Of a DNA stretch of 7,025 bases, positions 1 to 6,466 are shown in pieces; within the stretch, counting starts at the first letter, position 1, and every line of letters starts with the position of its first letter. Both the position numbers and the translations under genes were made by a program. The DNA comes from Candidatus Solincola tengchongensis. Its GTDB lineage: Bacteria; Actinomycetota; Geothermincolia; Geothermincolales; RBG-13-55-18. The notes beneath the pieces are model-generated. The model was not told where the DNA came from, made no database searches, and saw nothing but the letters and a program-made list of their open reading frames with translations. Where the stretch lies: NCBI GenBank assembly GCA_015711895.1, contig MU158588.1:15641-22665 (forward strand), in the 5' to 3' direction.

Positions 1-781
1 CGGGCCCGTGGACGGGTGTGTTTACCTCGTCCTCCTTGAGTACCCCCAGGTTTATCTTTGACTCCAGGGGCACCGGCGTCTGGAAGAGGATGTCCTGGAG
101 CTCGGTTCCCACCATGGAGCCGCCCCAGCCGTCGGCCAGCGCGGTGCGGGCACAGGCCAGGAGGCTGTTCTCGTAGTCCTGGTCCACGCCGATGGAGGTG
201 CGGTGCATGAGCTCCACCACCTCGCGGTCGATGCCCCGCGGGAAGACTCCCAGCTGGCGCCAGATCTCCTTGCGCGGCTCGGGAGCCCTCTGGGCGAAGG
301 CCAGCTCGCCCTCCTGCTGCCCGAACATGGCCAGGCAGCGCTCGCCCACCTCCAGGGCGATGTCGTTTATCTCCCGGTCGCCGATCTCCACGCCGAGGTC
401 GGCGGCCACCTCCAGGAGCTTGATGCGGTCTTTGATCTCGTAGTCCTTGGCCTCACCCTTGGCGGCCATGATCAGGGTCTCGGCCACGGCGCGCCCGTGG
501 TCGGAGTGGGCGGAGGCGCCGCCACAGACCATGCGGGCGAAGTTGCGGGCGACGATGGTGTCCATAGTGGCACCGCATACCCCGCGGCTCTCCTCGGGCT
601 TCTTGGGATTGATGCGGCAGGGCCCCATGTTGCAGATACGGCAGCAGCTCCCCGCCTCGCCGAAGGCGCAGCCCTTCTGCTGCTCCACGCGGTCGAAGGC
701 GGTCTCCTGCCCCTCCTCCTTGGCCTGCCTGAGCATCTCCAGCGTGGCTTCGCACGCCGACAGTTCCTCGATTTCTGCCAT
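1..781 (-). CDS. cooS: Anaerobic carbon monoxide dehydrogenase catalytic subunit (CooS/AcsA), N-terminal 260 residues, runs off left edge
   Basis: This is the nickel-iron CO dehydrogenase, which interconverts CO2 and CO and, in this setting, would supply CO to acetyl-CoA synthase. I translated it by hand from ATG at 781. The ATG is preceded by AGGAGG at 792-797, 10 bases upstream. The cysteine pattern is that of the family: C38 and C46 (the D cluster bridging the dimer) and C47, C50, C55 and C69 (the B cluster), inside GCAFGEAGSCCRICNMGPCR. It is followed by GVCGATMDTIVARNFARMV and HSDHGR, and at the end by NLGVLKEDEVN, all typical of CooS. The cluster C cysteines would lie beyond the edge, so catalytic integrity cannot be judged. 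The last visible residues read HGP where I expect HGH. It is the last gene of the run, 66 bases after acsD. The symbol acsA would be equally suitable if acsB follows. Confidence 0.97.
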   Translation of the reverse strand, partial: MAEIEELSACEATLEMLRQAKEEGQETAFDRVEQQKGCAFGEAGSCCRICNMGPCRINPKKPEESRGVCGATMDTIVARNFARMVCGGASAHSDHGRAVAETLIMAAKGEAKDYEIKDRIKLLEVAADLGVEIGDREINDIALEVGERCLAMFGQQEGELAFAQRAPEPRKEIWRQLGVFPRGIDREVVELMHRTSIGVDQDYENSLLACARTALADGWGGSMVGTELQDILFQTPVPLESKINLGVLKEDEVNTPVHGP

Positions 782-847
782 GTCTCCGTTTCCTCCTATG
801 GAATTGGTCTCGGGTCCTCCTGGAACCCCTTCTCTCTATGTCCAAGC

Positions 848-1789
848 CTACCCGGAAAGGTCGGCGATGAGCTTTTTCACCAAGCGGATGGACTCCGGAT
901 GGCGCAAGACCAGGATGTCCGCCCCGGCCAGAAGGAGGGCCACAGCGGTCACCGTCTCCCACATGATGCCCCGTTTCTCCGGATCGCCCCACTCCGGGTA
1001 ATCCTCCTCGGAGCTCTTGGCCTCCTTGGTCTTCCAAGCCTGGAAACCGATGTTCGCCAGCATGGGCATCTGGGTCATGGAGTCGTCCTGGAAGAGTCCG
1101 GCGACCTTCAGGCGCGCCGTTACCGAGTAAGTGTACTCCAGGCCGTATCCCAGGGCTCCGGTGGTGGGGTCGATGACCAGCTTGTCCGCCTCCATGCCCA
1201 GGTTGGTGAGGAGGATGTTCAGCTGCTTGGCCAGGTTGACGTCGATGGGGGTCATGCCGGCTACGGTCTGCTTGTATCCTATGGCCGGAGCCCCCACCTT
1301 CTTGAAGTTGTCCTCCTTTGCCGGGCCGATGAGCAGGTTCTTGCCCTCCGCCTTGGTGGCCACCACGCGGGCGATCTCGGCGTCCTTCTCCACGTCCTCA
1401 GTGCCGTAGACGATGACCGGGACCTTCACCGCCTCCTCCACCTTGAGCACCGTCTCCGCCGCCTGATCGGCCGGGGCGTCGGTCCCCTTGGGGTCGGTGG
1501 AGGTGAGGAGGAGGAAGATGGCGTCGGCGCCCCATTCCTCCACGGCCTTCTTGGCCCAGGCCACAGGATCGCCCTTGACCTCGCCCAGGGCCTTCTCCAG
1601 GGCCGGGACCAGTTCGCTCACCTCGTCCATGACCTCGGCGGCCACGATGGGCTTGTTGGGCATCTCGCCTTCCCAGAGGTAGAAGGGCAGGCAGTTCTCG
1701 CCGCCAACCTTTCTGGCCTTCTCTCCGGCCCCTAGTTCTACCTCGCGGATCTTGCCTTTGGCCGTTTCCGTCGGTAGAGTGAATGCCAT
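848..1789 (-). CDS. acsD: Corrinoid iron-sulfur protein small subunit (AcsD/CdhD-type), CODH/ACS delta subunit
   Basis: The 313-residue product is the small subunit of the corrinoid iron-sulfur protein. With the large subunit AcsC it carries the methyl group from methyl-THF to acetyl-CoA synthase. The length fits the bacterial family (a little over 300 residues, one TIM barrel). Recognisable segments are GGENCLPFYLWEGEMPN at residues 29-45, DPTTGALGYGLEYTYS at 197-212, WGDPEKRGIMWETVTA at 267-282 and LRHPES at 295-300. It lacks the four-cysteine iron-sulfur motif, which belongs on AcsC, as expected. Start ATG at 1789 has AAGGAG at 1797-1802, 7 bases upstream. It lies between folD (77-base gap) and cooS (66-base gap), so its usual partner acsC is not adjacent on either side. 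An AT-rich palindrome lies just upstream of its ribosome binding site. Confidence 0.94.
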   Translation of the reverse strand: MAFTLPTETAKGKIREVELGAGEKARKVGGENCLPFYLWEGEMPNKPIVAAEVMDEVSELVPALEKALGEVKGDPVAWAKKAVEEWGADAIFLLLTSTDPKGTDAPADQAAETVLKVEEAVKVPVIVYGTEDVEKDAEIARVVATKAEGKNLLIGPAKEDNFKKVGAPAIGYKQTVAGMTPIDVNLAKQLNILLTNLGMEADKLVIDPTTGALGYGLEYTYSVTARLKVAGLFQDDSMTQMPMLANIGFQAWKTKEAKSSEEDYPEWGDPEKRGIMWETVTAVALLLAGADILVLRHPESIRLVKKLIADLSG

Positions 1790-1822
1790 CTCTCTTCTCC
1801 TTTCCGATGTCTCAACCGCCGT

Positions 1823-1837
1823 TAAATATGATATTTA
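1823..1837. promoter_or_regulatory. AT-rich palindrome between folD and acsD, possible operator or promoter region
   Basis: TAAATATGATATTTA consists of 7-base arms around one central base, all A/T apart from that centre, in a GC-rich background. It lies 21 bases upstream of the acsD ribosome binding site. It could bind a dimeric regulator or supply an AT-rich -10 region for acsD and cooS. I could not find a convincing -35/-10 pair, so the role is uncertain. Confidence 0.35.
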
Positions 1838-1866
1838 CAACCTCCGCGCGAGGACCTTGACTCCCG

Positions 1867-2805
1867 TCATTCCAGGCCGTGCTGCAGTTTGCAGGCCCGC
1901 AGGGCGTTCTTCATGAGCATGCGGTTGGTCACCGACCCCACGCCTCCGGGCACCGGGGTGATGGCCTTCACCATGTCCTTCACGGCGTCGAAGGCCACGT
2001 CGCCCACCGTCTTGGTCTTGGGCTTGCCCTTCTCGTCCAGCACCGGTTCGCCCTTCTCGTCCAGGACCTTCACCCGGTTGATGCCCACGTCCACCACGAT
2101 GGCCCCTTCCTTCACCTGGTCCGGGCCGATGAGGCCGGCCTTCCCGGCGGCCACGATGAGGATGTCCGCTCCCTTGGTATGTTTTTCCAGGTTACCCTTC
2201 ATGCTGGTGAAGACGTGGCACACGGTGGTGGTGGCGTTGCGGTTGAGCATGAGGAAGGCCACCGGTTTGCCCACGATGTTGGAGTGGCCCACCACCACTA
2301 TCTCCGCACCCTCGTAGAAGTCCTTGGGATCCACCTTTTCGTATTCACGGGCGTAGCGGTCCAGAATCTCCACCACCGCCGAGGGGGTAGCGGGAGGGAA
2401 GGTGGGCTCGCCAAGGGCCAGCTTCCCCATGTTGAAGGGATGGAAGCAGTCGATGTCCTTGTTCACGTCGATGGAATTGATGACCGCGCTGTCCGAGATG
2501 TGCTCGGGGAAGGGACGCAGGGGCAGTATGCCGGAGACCGCCTTGTCGGCGTTGAGCCGCTTGACGATCTCCACCACTTCCTCCTCGCTGACGTCTGCCG
2601 GAGGGTTCTCGTTGAAATAGTTGAAGCCCGCTTCCTGGCAGAACTTCTCCACCTGGCCCCGGTACATGCGGGCTCCGAAATCGTCCCCCACCAGGAGGGT
2701 GGCGATGCCGGGGGTTATTCCCTTGGCCTTCAGGGCCTCCGTCTCGGCCACGATCTCCTTCATCAACTCCTCGCCGATGGCGACACAATCGATGACCACG
2801 GTCAT
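1867..2805 (-). CDS. folD: Methylene-THF dehydrogenase (FolD family), probably without cyclohydrolase activity
   Basis: FolD normally has two activities: it oxidises methylene-THF to methenyl-THF and hydrolyses that to formyl-THF. In this pathway it would run in the reductive direction. The 312-residue product keeps the family hallmarks: the folate-site Tyr at 48, KDIDCFHPFN at 116-125, GHSNIVGKP at 173-181 and ITPVPGGVG at 282-290. Two catalytic positions are changed. The Lys four residues after the Tyr (Y-x-x-x-K, Lys56 in human MTHFD1) is Val52. The GILVQLPLP motif reads GILPLRPFP at 92-100, so the conserved Gln is Leu96. The active-site Asp is kept as D119. These changes suggest a dehydrogenase-only enzyme, with the neighbouring FchA supplying the cyclohydrolase step. 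Positions that bind the NADP phosphate in human (Arg173, Ser197) are His174 and Val198, so NAD use is possible but unproven. Residues 247-262 hold an eight-residue tandem duplication. ATG at 2805 has AAAGGAG at 2814-2820. Confidence 0.95.
   Translation of the reverse strand: MTVVIDCVAIGEELMKEIVAETEALKAKGITPGIATLLVGDDFGARMYRGQVEKFCQEAGFNYFNENPPADVSEEEVVEIVKRLNADKAVSGILPLRPFPEHISDSAVINSIDVNKDIDCFHPFNMGKLALGEPTFPPATPSAVVEILDRYAREYEKVDPKDFYEGAEIVVVGHSNIVGKPVAFLMLNRNATTTVCHVFTSMKGNLEKHTKGADILIVAAGKAGLIGPDQVKEGAIVVDVGINRVKVLDEKGEPVLDEKGKPKTKTVGDVAFDAVKDMVKAITPVPGGVGSVTNRMLMKNALRACKLQHGLE
2026..2073. repeat. 24-base tandem duplication inside folD
   Basis: Two adjacent 24-base units begin at 2026 and 2050. 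Their first 15 bases (GCCCTTCTCGTCCAG) are identical and the rest has diverged. In the protein they encode VLDEKGEP and VLDEKGKP (residues 247-262), between the NAD(P)-domain segment VVDVGINR and the VGDV segment. The reading frame is kept. This lengthens a surface loop that is shorter in E. coli FolD. Confidence 0.85.
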
Positions 2806-2961
2806 AAGCCTCGCTCCTTTCCCTTTTCCGGAGGGGATCCTTTCCTTCCTCCCACCTTCCTGTCCGTCAATGATTACGCATCCATGCCCGCGCCCGTGCC
2901 GACCCTCAGCGGTAACGGTTTCATGCGCGGGAAGCGCGGGAAGACCAAATCCTTTCCGCCC
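2806..2961. other. 156-base gap between fchA and folD, the longest intergenic stretch
   Basis: I see no ORF with start and ribosome binding site here. It holds a 9-base tandem repeat (GCGCGGGAA at 2925-2933 and 2934-2942). An inverted copy of the GCGCGGG core lies at 2887-2893, so the folD leader could form a stem with either copy. The folD ribosome binding site is at 2814-2820. The rest is pyrimidine-rich on the plus strand. I compared it by eye with THF and cobalamin riboswitch motifs and found no convincing match. Confidence 0.4.
2925..2942. repeat. Tandem 9-base direct repeat in the folD leader
   Basis: GCGCGGGAA occurs twice in a row, at 2925-2933 and 2934-2942. Its GCGCGGG core is the reverse complement of 2887-2893. 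It could contribute to RNA structure upstream of folD or be a chance GC-rich duplication. Confidence 0.5.
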
Positions 2962-3588
2962 CTACCCGAGCTTCTCGTAGGTCAGCCTCAACACGCTGTC
3001 CCGCAGGCGGGCACTCTCCTCGAGGATCTCCTCGATGCGTCCCCAGCGGGATTCGGCGAACTCCCGATCCTCGATGCTGTTCACGTTTATCCTCACGTTG
3101 AGAGCCGCGCTCTGAGCCGCCGCCTCGGCGAGGAGGACCGCCACTCCGGCATCGCTGACCGCGCCGACGTTCCCGATCTCCGCCGCCGTCTCCGAGAGGC
3201 GGGCCACCTCAAGGCACTTCTCGGCGATCCGGAAGGGCACTTCGGTGGCCTTCTTCAAGGCCTCCTGGATACGGGCGGCGCGCTCCGCCTTCTGTTCCTC
3301 CGTGTCCCGGGGAAGCTTGTAGGCCTCGGAGACGTCGGCATACACCTCGGTGTCCCTCTGGATGAGCGTCTGCAGCTCGGCCCGCAGTCCCTCCGAATCC
3401 CGGAGCAGTGCCTCTATGCGGTCCTGGACGCCGGCGTATTTCTCCTTGCCCAGCGTGAGGTTGGCCACCATGGAGACGAGGGCCGCGCCCACGGCCCCCA
3501 CCAGTGCGGATGCGGAGCCTCCACCCGGCTCCGGCGACCTGGAGGCGAGCTTGTCCAGAAATACGACCATGGGCTTCTCTAAGTACAT
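2962..3588 (-). CDS. fchA: Methenyl-THF cyclohydrolase / formiminotransferase-cyclodeaminase family protein (FchA)
   Basis: The 208-residue product belongs to the cyclodeaminase/cyclohydrolase family, whose FchA members interconvert formyl-THF and methenyl-THF. Visible motifs are SPEPGGGSASAL at residues 18-29, the acidic RDTEVY segment with D79, GNVGAVSDAGVA at 139-150 and NVRINVNSI at 164-172. The rest is helical, as expected. I chose ATG at 3588 because GGAGG at 3596-3600 is 7 bases upstream. An in-frame TTG at 3609 would add seven residues but lies upstream of that ribosome binding site. It follows the CooC-like gene after 78 bases and precedes folD by 156 bases. Its position between Fhs and FolD steps supports the cyclohydrolase role over histidine breakdown (formimino-THF cyclodeaminase), as no hut gene is nearby. 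It probably compensates for the altered FolD next to it. Confidence 0.93.
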   Translation of the reverse strand: MYLEKPMVVFLDKLASRSPEPGGGSASALVGAVGAALVSMVANLTLGKEKYAGVQDRIEALLRDSEGLRAELQTLIQRDTEVYADVSEAYKLPRDTEEQKAERAARIQEALKKATEVPFRIAEKCLEVARLSETAAEIGNVGAVSDAGVAVLLAEAAAQSAALNVRINVNSIEDREFAESRWGRIEEILEESARLRDSVLRLTYEKLG

Positions 3589-3595
3589 CGTCAGA

Positions 3596-3600
3596 CCTCC
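3596..3600 (-). promoter_or_regulatory. Ribosome binding site fixing the ATG start of fchA
   Basis: GGAGG is 7 bases before ATG at 3588. It lies downstream of the alternative in-frame TTG at 3609, which is therefore disfavoured. Confidence 0.7.
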
Positions 3601-3615
3601 CCGGTCCAAATCCTG

Positions 3616-3624
3616 ATTATCTCA
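3616..3624 (-). promoter_or_regulatory. Possible extended -10 promoter element before fchA
   Basis: On the minus strand this reads TGAGATAAT: GATAAT at 3616-3621 with a TG one base upstream, as in extended -10 promoters. It lies in an AT-richer patch of an otherwise GC-rich region. The start point would fall near 3609, giving a leader of about 20 bases that still holds the fchA ribosome binding site. No good -35 is seen at 16-18 bases. It could be an internal promoter letting fchA and later genes be read without the upstream ATPase genes. Confidence 0.3.
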
Positions 3625-3666
3625 CTTCTCCGGGCATAATTCCACCTTTTCCCTTAAATCCCAGGC

Positions 3667-4443
3667 TCAACCGCCGCCCGCCTTGGCCGCACCCAGATAG
3701 CGGGAGAGGATGTCCTCCACCGCACGGCGGGCCGGGCTGTCCTCCGGCAGCTCGGTGATGGCCCGGCCCTCCTCGTCCAGGCTCACGATGAGGGGGTCGT
3801 CGGGCACCACCCCGGCCAGCTCCAGGTTCCCTTCCTCGGCTATGGCCCGCAGGTTGTCCGCCAGCCCGTCCCTCACCCGGGAGACCACCAGGGCCATGCG
3901 CCGGATGTCCAGTTTCAGTTCCCTGGCCAGGTCCCGTATGCGCAGGGCGGTACGGATCCCGCGGACCGTGGGGTCCGAGGCTATGAACATCACGTCCACC
4001 CCTCGCGTGGTGCGGCGCGAGAGGTGTTCCATGCCCGCCTCGTTGTCCATGACCACGTACTCATACTGTTTGGTCATGATGTCCAGGTAGCGCCGGAAGA
4101 TGTTGTTCAGGTAGCAGTAGCAACCCGGCCCTTCCGGCCTTCCCATGGAGATGAGGTCGAATCCCTTCTCCTCCACCAGGGCCTGCCGGAGCATGGTCTC
4201 CACCCATACCTCCTTGGACATCCCGGCGGGAATACGGGATACGTTCTCGGTGAGGTACTCACGCACCGCGCCCACGGTCTTCTCCGCCCGTGTGCCCAAG
4301 GCCTGGTCAAGGTTGGCGTTGGAATCCGCGTCCACGGCCAGGACCGCCTTCCCCGTCCTGCGCACCAGGTAATCCACGGCCAGGGCGGAGAAGGTGGTCT
4401 TTCCCGTCCCTCCCTTGCCGGAAACGGCGATGACGAAACTCAA
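3667..4443 (-). CDS. cooC: CooC/AcsF-type nickel-insertion ATPase for CODH/ACS maturation
   Basis: This 258-residue MinD/ParA-like ATPase belongs to the CooC/AcsF family that matures nickel-containing CO dehydrogenase or acetyl-CoA synthase. It has a deviant Walker A, GKGGTGKTT at residues 9-17 with signature Lys10 and Lys15; VDADSNANL at 37-45; and the metal-binding CxC, C108-Y-C110, inside GPGCYCYLNN. DNEAGMEHLSRRTTRGVD at 133-150 and ASDPTVRGI at 155-163 are also family segments. No membrane segment or signal peptide is visible, so it is cytoplasmic. The start is TTG at 4443; no ATG or GTG fits this frame, and Walker A would be lost with a later start. GGGGAGG at 4453-4459 lies 9 bases upstream. 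The upstream gene's stop codon ends at 4445, one base before, so translation is probably coupled. Whether it serves CODH (CooC) or ACS (AcsF) cannot be decided from sequence alone. Confidence 0.93.
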   Translation of the reverse strand: MSFVIAVSGKGGTGKTTFSALAVDYLVRRTGKAVLAVDADSNANLDQALGTRAEKTVGAVREYLTENVSRIPAGMSKEVWVETMLRQALVEEKGFDLISMGRPEGPGCYCYLNNIFRRYLDIMTKQYEYVVMDNEAGMEHLSRRTTRGVDVMFIASDPTVRGIRTALRIRDLARELKLDIRRMALVVSRVRDGLADNLRAIAEEGNLELAGVVPDDPLIVSLDEEGRAITELPEDSPARRAVEDILSRYLGAAKAGGG

Positions 4444-4444
4444 G

Positions 4445-6430
4445 TCATCCCACCTCCCCGGCGGAGGCCGCCTCTCCCGTCCCGTAGCGGACCTTCCTGC
4501 GGGCCTCCAGCTTCTTCTTCACCGAGGGGAAGGCGTCCAGGTTGGTGTGGGGGAAGAAGAGGGCCGAGAGGTAGTGCTCCATGAAGGCCGGGTTCATGGA
4601 CAGCTCCAGGTAGGTCATCTGGCGGGCGATCTCGTTGGCCTTCTCGAGCATGTCCTTGGAGAGGGCGGAGAGATGGGCGCCCAGAAGGGACCCGTTGCCC
4701 ACGAACTTCATCTTCTCGAAGCCGATGTCCGGGAGGAGGCCTATGTTCACCGCCTTGTCCACCTCCAGGTAACGCCCGAAGGCCCCGGCGCTGAGCAGCT
4801 CGGCGATCATGGAGACGCCCATATCCACGGCGGAGAGGCGGATCGCCACGCCGGCGTACACGGCGGCCTTGGCCCGCATGAGGTTGTCGATGTCCACCTC
4901 GGTGATGACAATGTCCCGCCGGGTGGCGGAATCCTCGGCCCGCACCAGGACGTACTCCGCCCCTCCCTCGGTGGCCCGCACCCGGTCGGTGGGGAGGTCG
5001 GTGTTTATCTTCCCCTTCTCGTTGATGATGCCGGTCATGAACATCTCCGAGAGGGCGTCGATGAGCCCCGAGCCGCAGATGCCGATGGGCTTGCGGTTGC
5101 CCACGGTGATGATCATGGGCTCGTAGTTCCCGGGGTTGATGCGCACCTGCTCTATGGCCCCACGGGTGGCCCGCATGCCGTGTTTCACCCCACCTCCCTC
5201 GAAGGCCGGCCCGGCGCTGCAGGAGCAGGAGAGCATCCATTCCCGATTGCCTAGGACCATCTCGCCGTTGGTCCCGATGTCGATGTACAAGGTCAGCTTG
5301 TCGGTGTTGAATATCCCCGAGGCCAGCATGCCGGCTACGATGTCCCCGCCCACGTAGGAGGCCACGCAGGGGATGGCGTACAGATAGACGCCGGCGGCTA
5401 TGCGCAGCCCGATGTCGCTGCATTTTATCCAGGGGAAGAAGGTGGCGGAGGGTATGTAGGGCTCCTCGCGTATGTACTTGGGGTTCAGGCCCAGGAGGAG
5501 GTGGGTCATGGTGGTGTTCCCGGCCACCACCAGGTGGGTGATGTTGCAGTACTCTATACCCGCCTGCTCCACCAGCGTCTTGATGAGGTTCCATATGGTC
5601 CCCACCACCACCGACTGCAGCTTGGCCAGCCCGGTCCCCCGGGTGGCGTAGATGATGCGCGTGATGACGTCCTCCCCGAAGGCCACCTGGGCGTTGTAGT
5701 CAGAGGCCCGGGCGGTGACCTCGCCGGTACGCAGGTCGATGAGCTCGGCGGAGATGGTGGTGGTGCCCACGTCTATGGCGATGGCCGACTGGCGCTCCGT
5801 GGTATCTCCCTGCTCTATGCGTACCGCCCTCAGCTCCTCCCCGCTGTCCAGGACGGTGACCGTGATGTCCCAGTCGCTCTGGCGCAGCATGTTGGGCAGG
5901 CGCTGCAGGACCGGGTAGTCGATGACCACGTCTCGCAGCCCTGCCTCCATGGCCAGTCCCCGCTTGACCCGCTCCGCGTCGCTGACGTTGTCGTCCAGAG
6001 TAGGGGGCGGGAGCACCAGGTGGATCTTCCGCGTGGAGGGATTCAGCTCCCAATGGGGCAGCCTCTTCTCCCAGTCCGCGGCGGAGAGGAGGTACCCGTG
6101 GGCGGGAACGGGCTCTTTCCGCTCGAATATCCTCTTGTCCCCGATGCGCGACTCGATGGGTATCCTCACCTGCAGGTCGGTGAGCACCCTCGCCTGGCAG
6201 GCCAGGGCGTAACCCTGTGCGATCTCCGACTCGGTGAGCTTGGGGTTGGGCTCTCTCTCCACCTCCCCCTCTTCCACCACCACACGGCATTTTCCGCAGG
6301 AGCCGGAGCCGCCGCAGGAGGCGTTGACGTGAACGTCGGCGTCCATAGCCGCCTTGAGGAGGTTCTCTCCCCTGGGGACGACTATGTAGCGGTTGTCAGG
6401 AAGGAACAGTACCCTGCAGGTGTCCTCCAA
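4445..6430 (-). CDS. acsV: RACo/AcsV-type ATP-dependent reductive activator of the corrinoid iron-sulfur protein
   Basis: The 661-residue product couples ATP hydrolysis to reduction of the inactive Co(II) corrinoid on the AcsC/AcsD protein, returning it to Co(I). A plant-type [2Fe-2S] ferredoxin domain lies at about residues 5-95, with ligands C39, C45, C48 and C78 (C-x5-C-x2-C-x29-C). A linker and middle region follow. Then comes an actin-like (ASKHA) ATPase: AIDVGTTT at 218-225, AGNTTM at 303-308, DIGTNGE at 384-390, SCSAGPAFEGGG at 401-412 and GICGSG at 450-455. These are marks of the RACo family (DUF4445 region). Start is TTG at 6430. An in-frame TAA at 6446-6448 lies six codons upstream and no ATG or GTG occurs between, while GGAGGA at 6437-6442 is well placed. 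A later start would cut into the ferredoxin fold. It sits between fhs and the cooC-like gene. Related activators of methyltransferase corrinoid proteins exist, but context favours the CODH/ACS role. Confidence 0.93.
   Translation of the reverse strand: MEDTCRVLFLPDNRYIVVPRGENLLKAAMDADVHVNASCGGSGSCGKCRVVVEEGEVEREPNPKLTESEIAQGYALACQARVLTDLQVRIPIESRIGDKRIFERKEPVPAHGYLLSAADWEKRLPHWELNPSTRKIHLVLPPPTLDDNVSDAERVKRGLAMEAGLRDVVIDYPVLQRLPNMLRQSDWDITVTVLDSGEELRAVRIEQGDTTERQSAIAIDVGTTTISAELIDLRTGEVTARASDYNAQVAFGEDVITRIIYATRGTGLAKLQSVVVGTIWNLIKTLVEQAGIEYCNITHLVVAGNTTMTHLLLGLNPKYIREEPYIPSATFFPWIKCSDIGLRIAAGVYLYAIPCVASYVGGDIVAGMLASGIFNTDKLTLYIDIGTNGEMVLGNREWMLSCSCSAGPAFEGGGVKHGMRATRGAIEQVRINPGNYEPMIITVGNRKPIGICGSGLIDALSEMFMTGIINEKGKINTDLPTDRVRATEGGAEYVLVRAEDSATRRDIVITEVDIDNLMRAKAAVYAGVAIRLSAVDMGVSMIAELLSAGAFGRYLEVDKAVNIGLLPDIGFEKMKFVGNGSLLGAHLSALSKDMLEKANEIARQMTYLELSMNPAFMEHYLSALFFPHTNLDAFPSVKKKLEARRKVRYGTGEAASAGEVG
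4453..4459 (-). promoter_or_regulatory. Ribosome binding site fixing the TTG start of the cooC-like gene
   Basis: GGGGAGG lies within the last codons of the upstream RACo gene, 9 bases before TTG at 4443. A nearby ATG at 4448-4446 is in a different frame and meets a stop after two codons, so it cannot start this gene. Placement suggests translational coupling between the two ATPase genes. Confidence 0.7.
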
Positions 6431-6436
6431 GAGCCG

Positions 6437-6442
6437 TCCTCC
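6437..6442 (-). promoter_or_regulatory. Ribosome binding site fixing the TTG start of the RACo gene
   Basis: GGAGGA on the minus strand, 6 bases before TTG at 6430. The in-frame TAA at 6446-6448 rules out starts further upstream, and no ATG or GTG lies between the stop and the TTG. Confidence 0.7.
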
Positions 6443-6466
6443 GAGTTATCTGCGTCCCTTTCCGGT

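Noticed and set aside
782..847. Extra Shine-Dalgarno-like AGGAGG and a weak stem in the acsD-cooS gap, suggesting a small ORF
   Set aside because: No start codon at suitable spacing follows it, and the stem is bulged and short.
453..1037. Minus-strand frame bridging the acsD-cooS boundary
   Set aside because: It overlaps two better-supported genes in another frame, and its Arg/Gly-rich product resembles no family I know.
2806..2961. THF or cobalamin riboswitch upstream of folD
   Set aside because: The context made it plausible, but I could not find the conserved THF riboswitch core or a cobalamin box.
203..3582. Very long plus-strand open frames (203-1735 and 1879-3582)
   Set aside because: They lie opposite genes with clear family motifs. 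Their products are rich in His, Gly, Leu and Asp with no recognisable domain, which is typical of antisense frames in GC-rich DNA.
3607..3609. TTG at 3609 as the fchA start
   Set aside because: The ribosome binding site at 3596-3600 lies downstream of it and serves the ATG at 3588, where homology begins.
4440..6290. Minus-strand alternative frames inside the RACo gene (4440-5594, 5700-6290)
   Set aside because: They are frame shadows with His/Arg/Gly-rich products. The intact 661-residue frame shows all domain motifs, so there is no frameshift.
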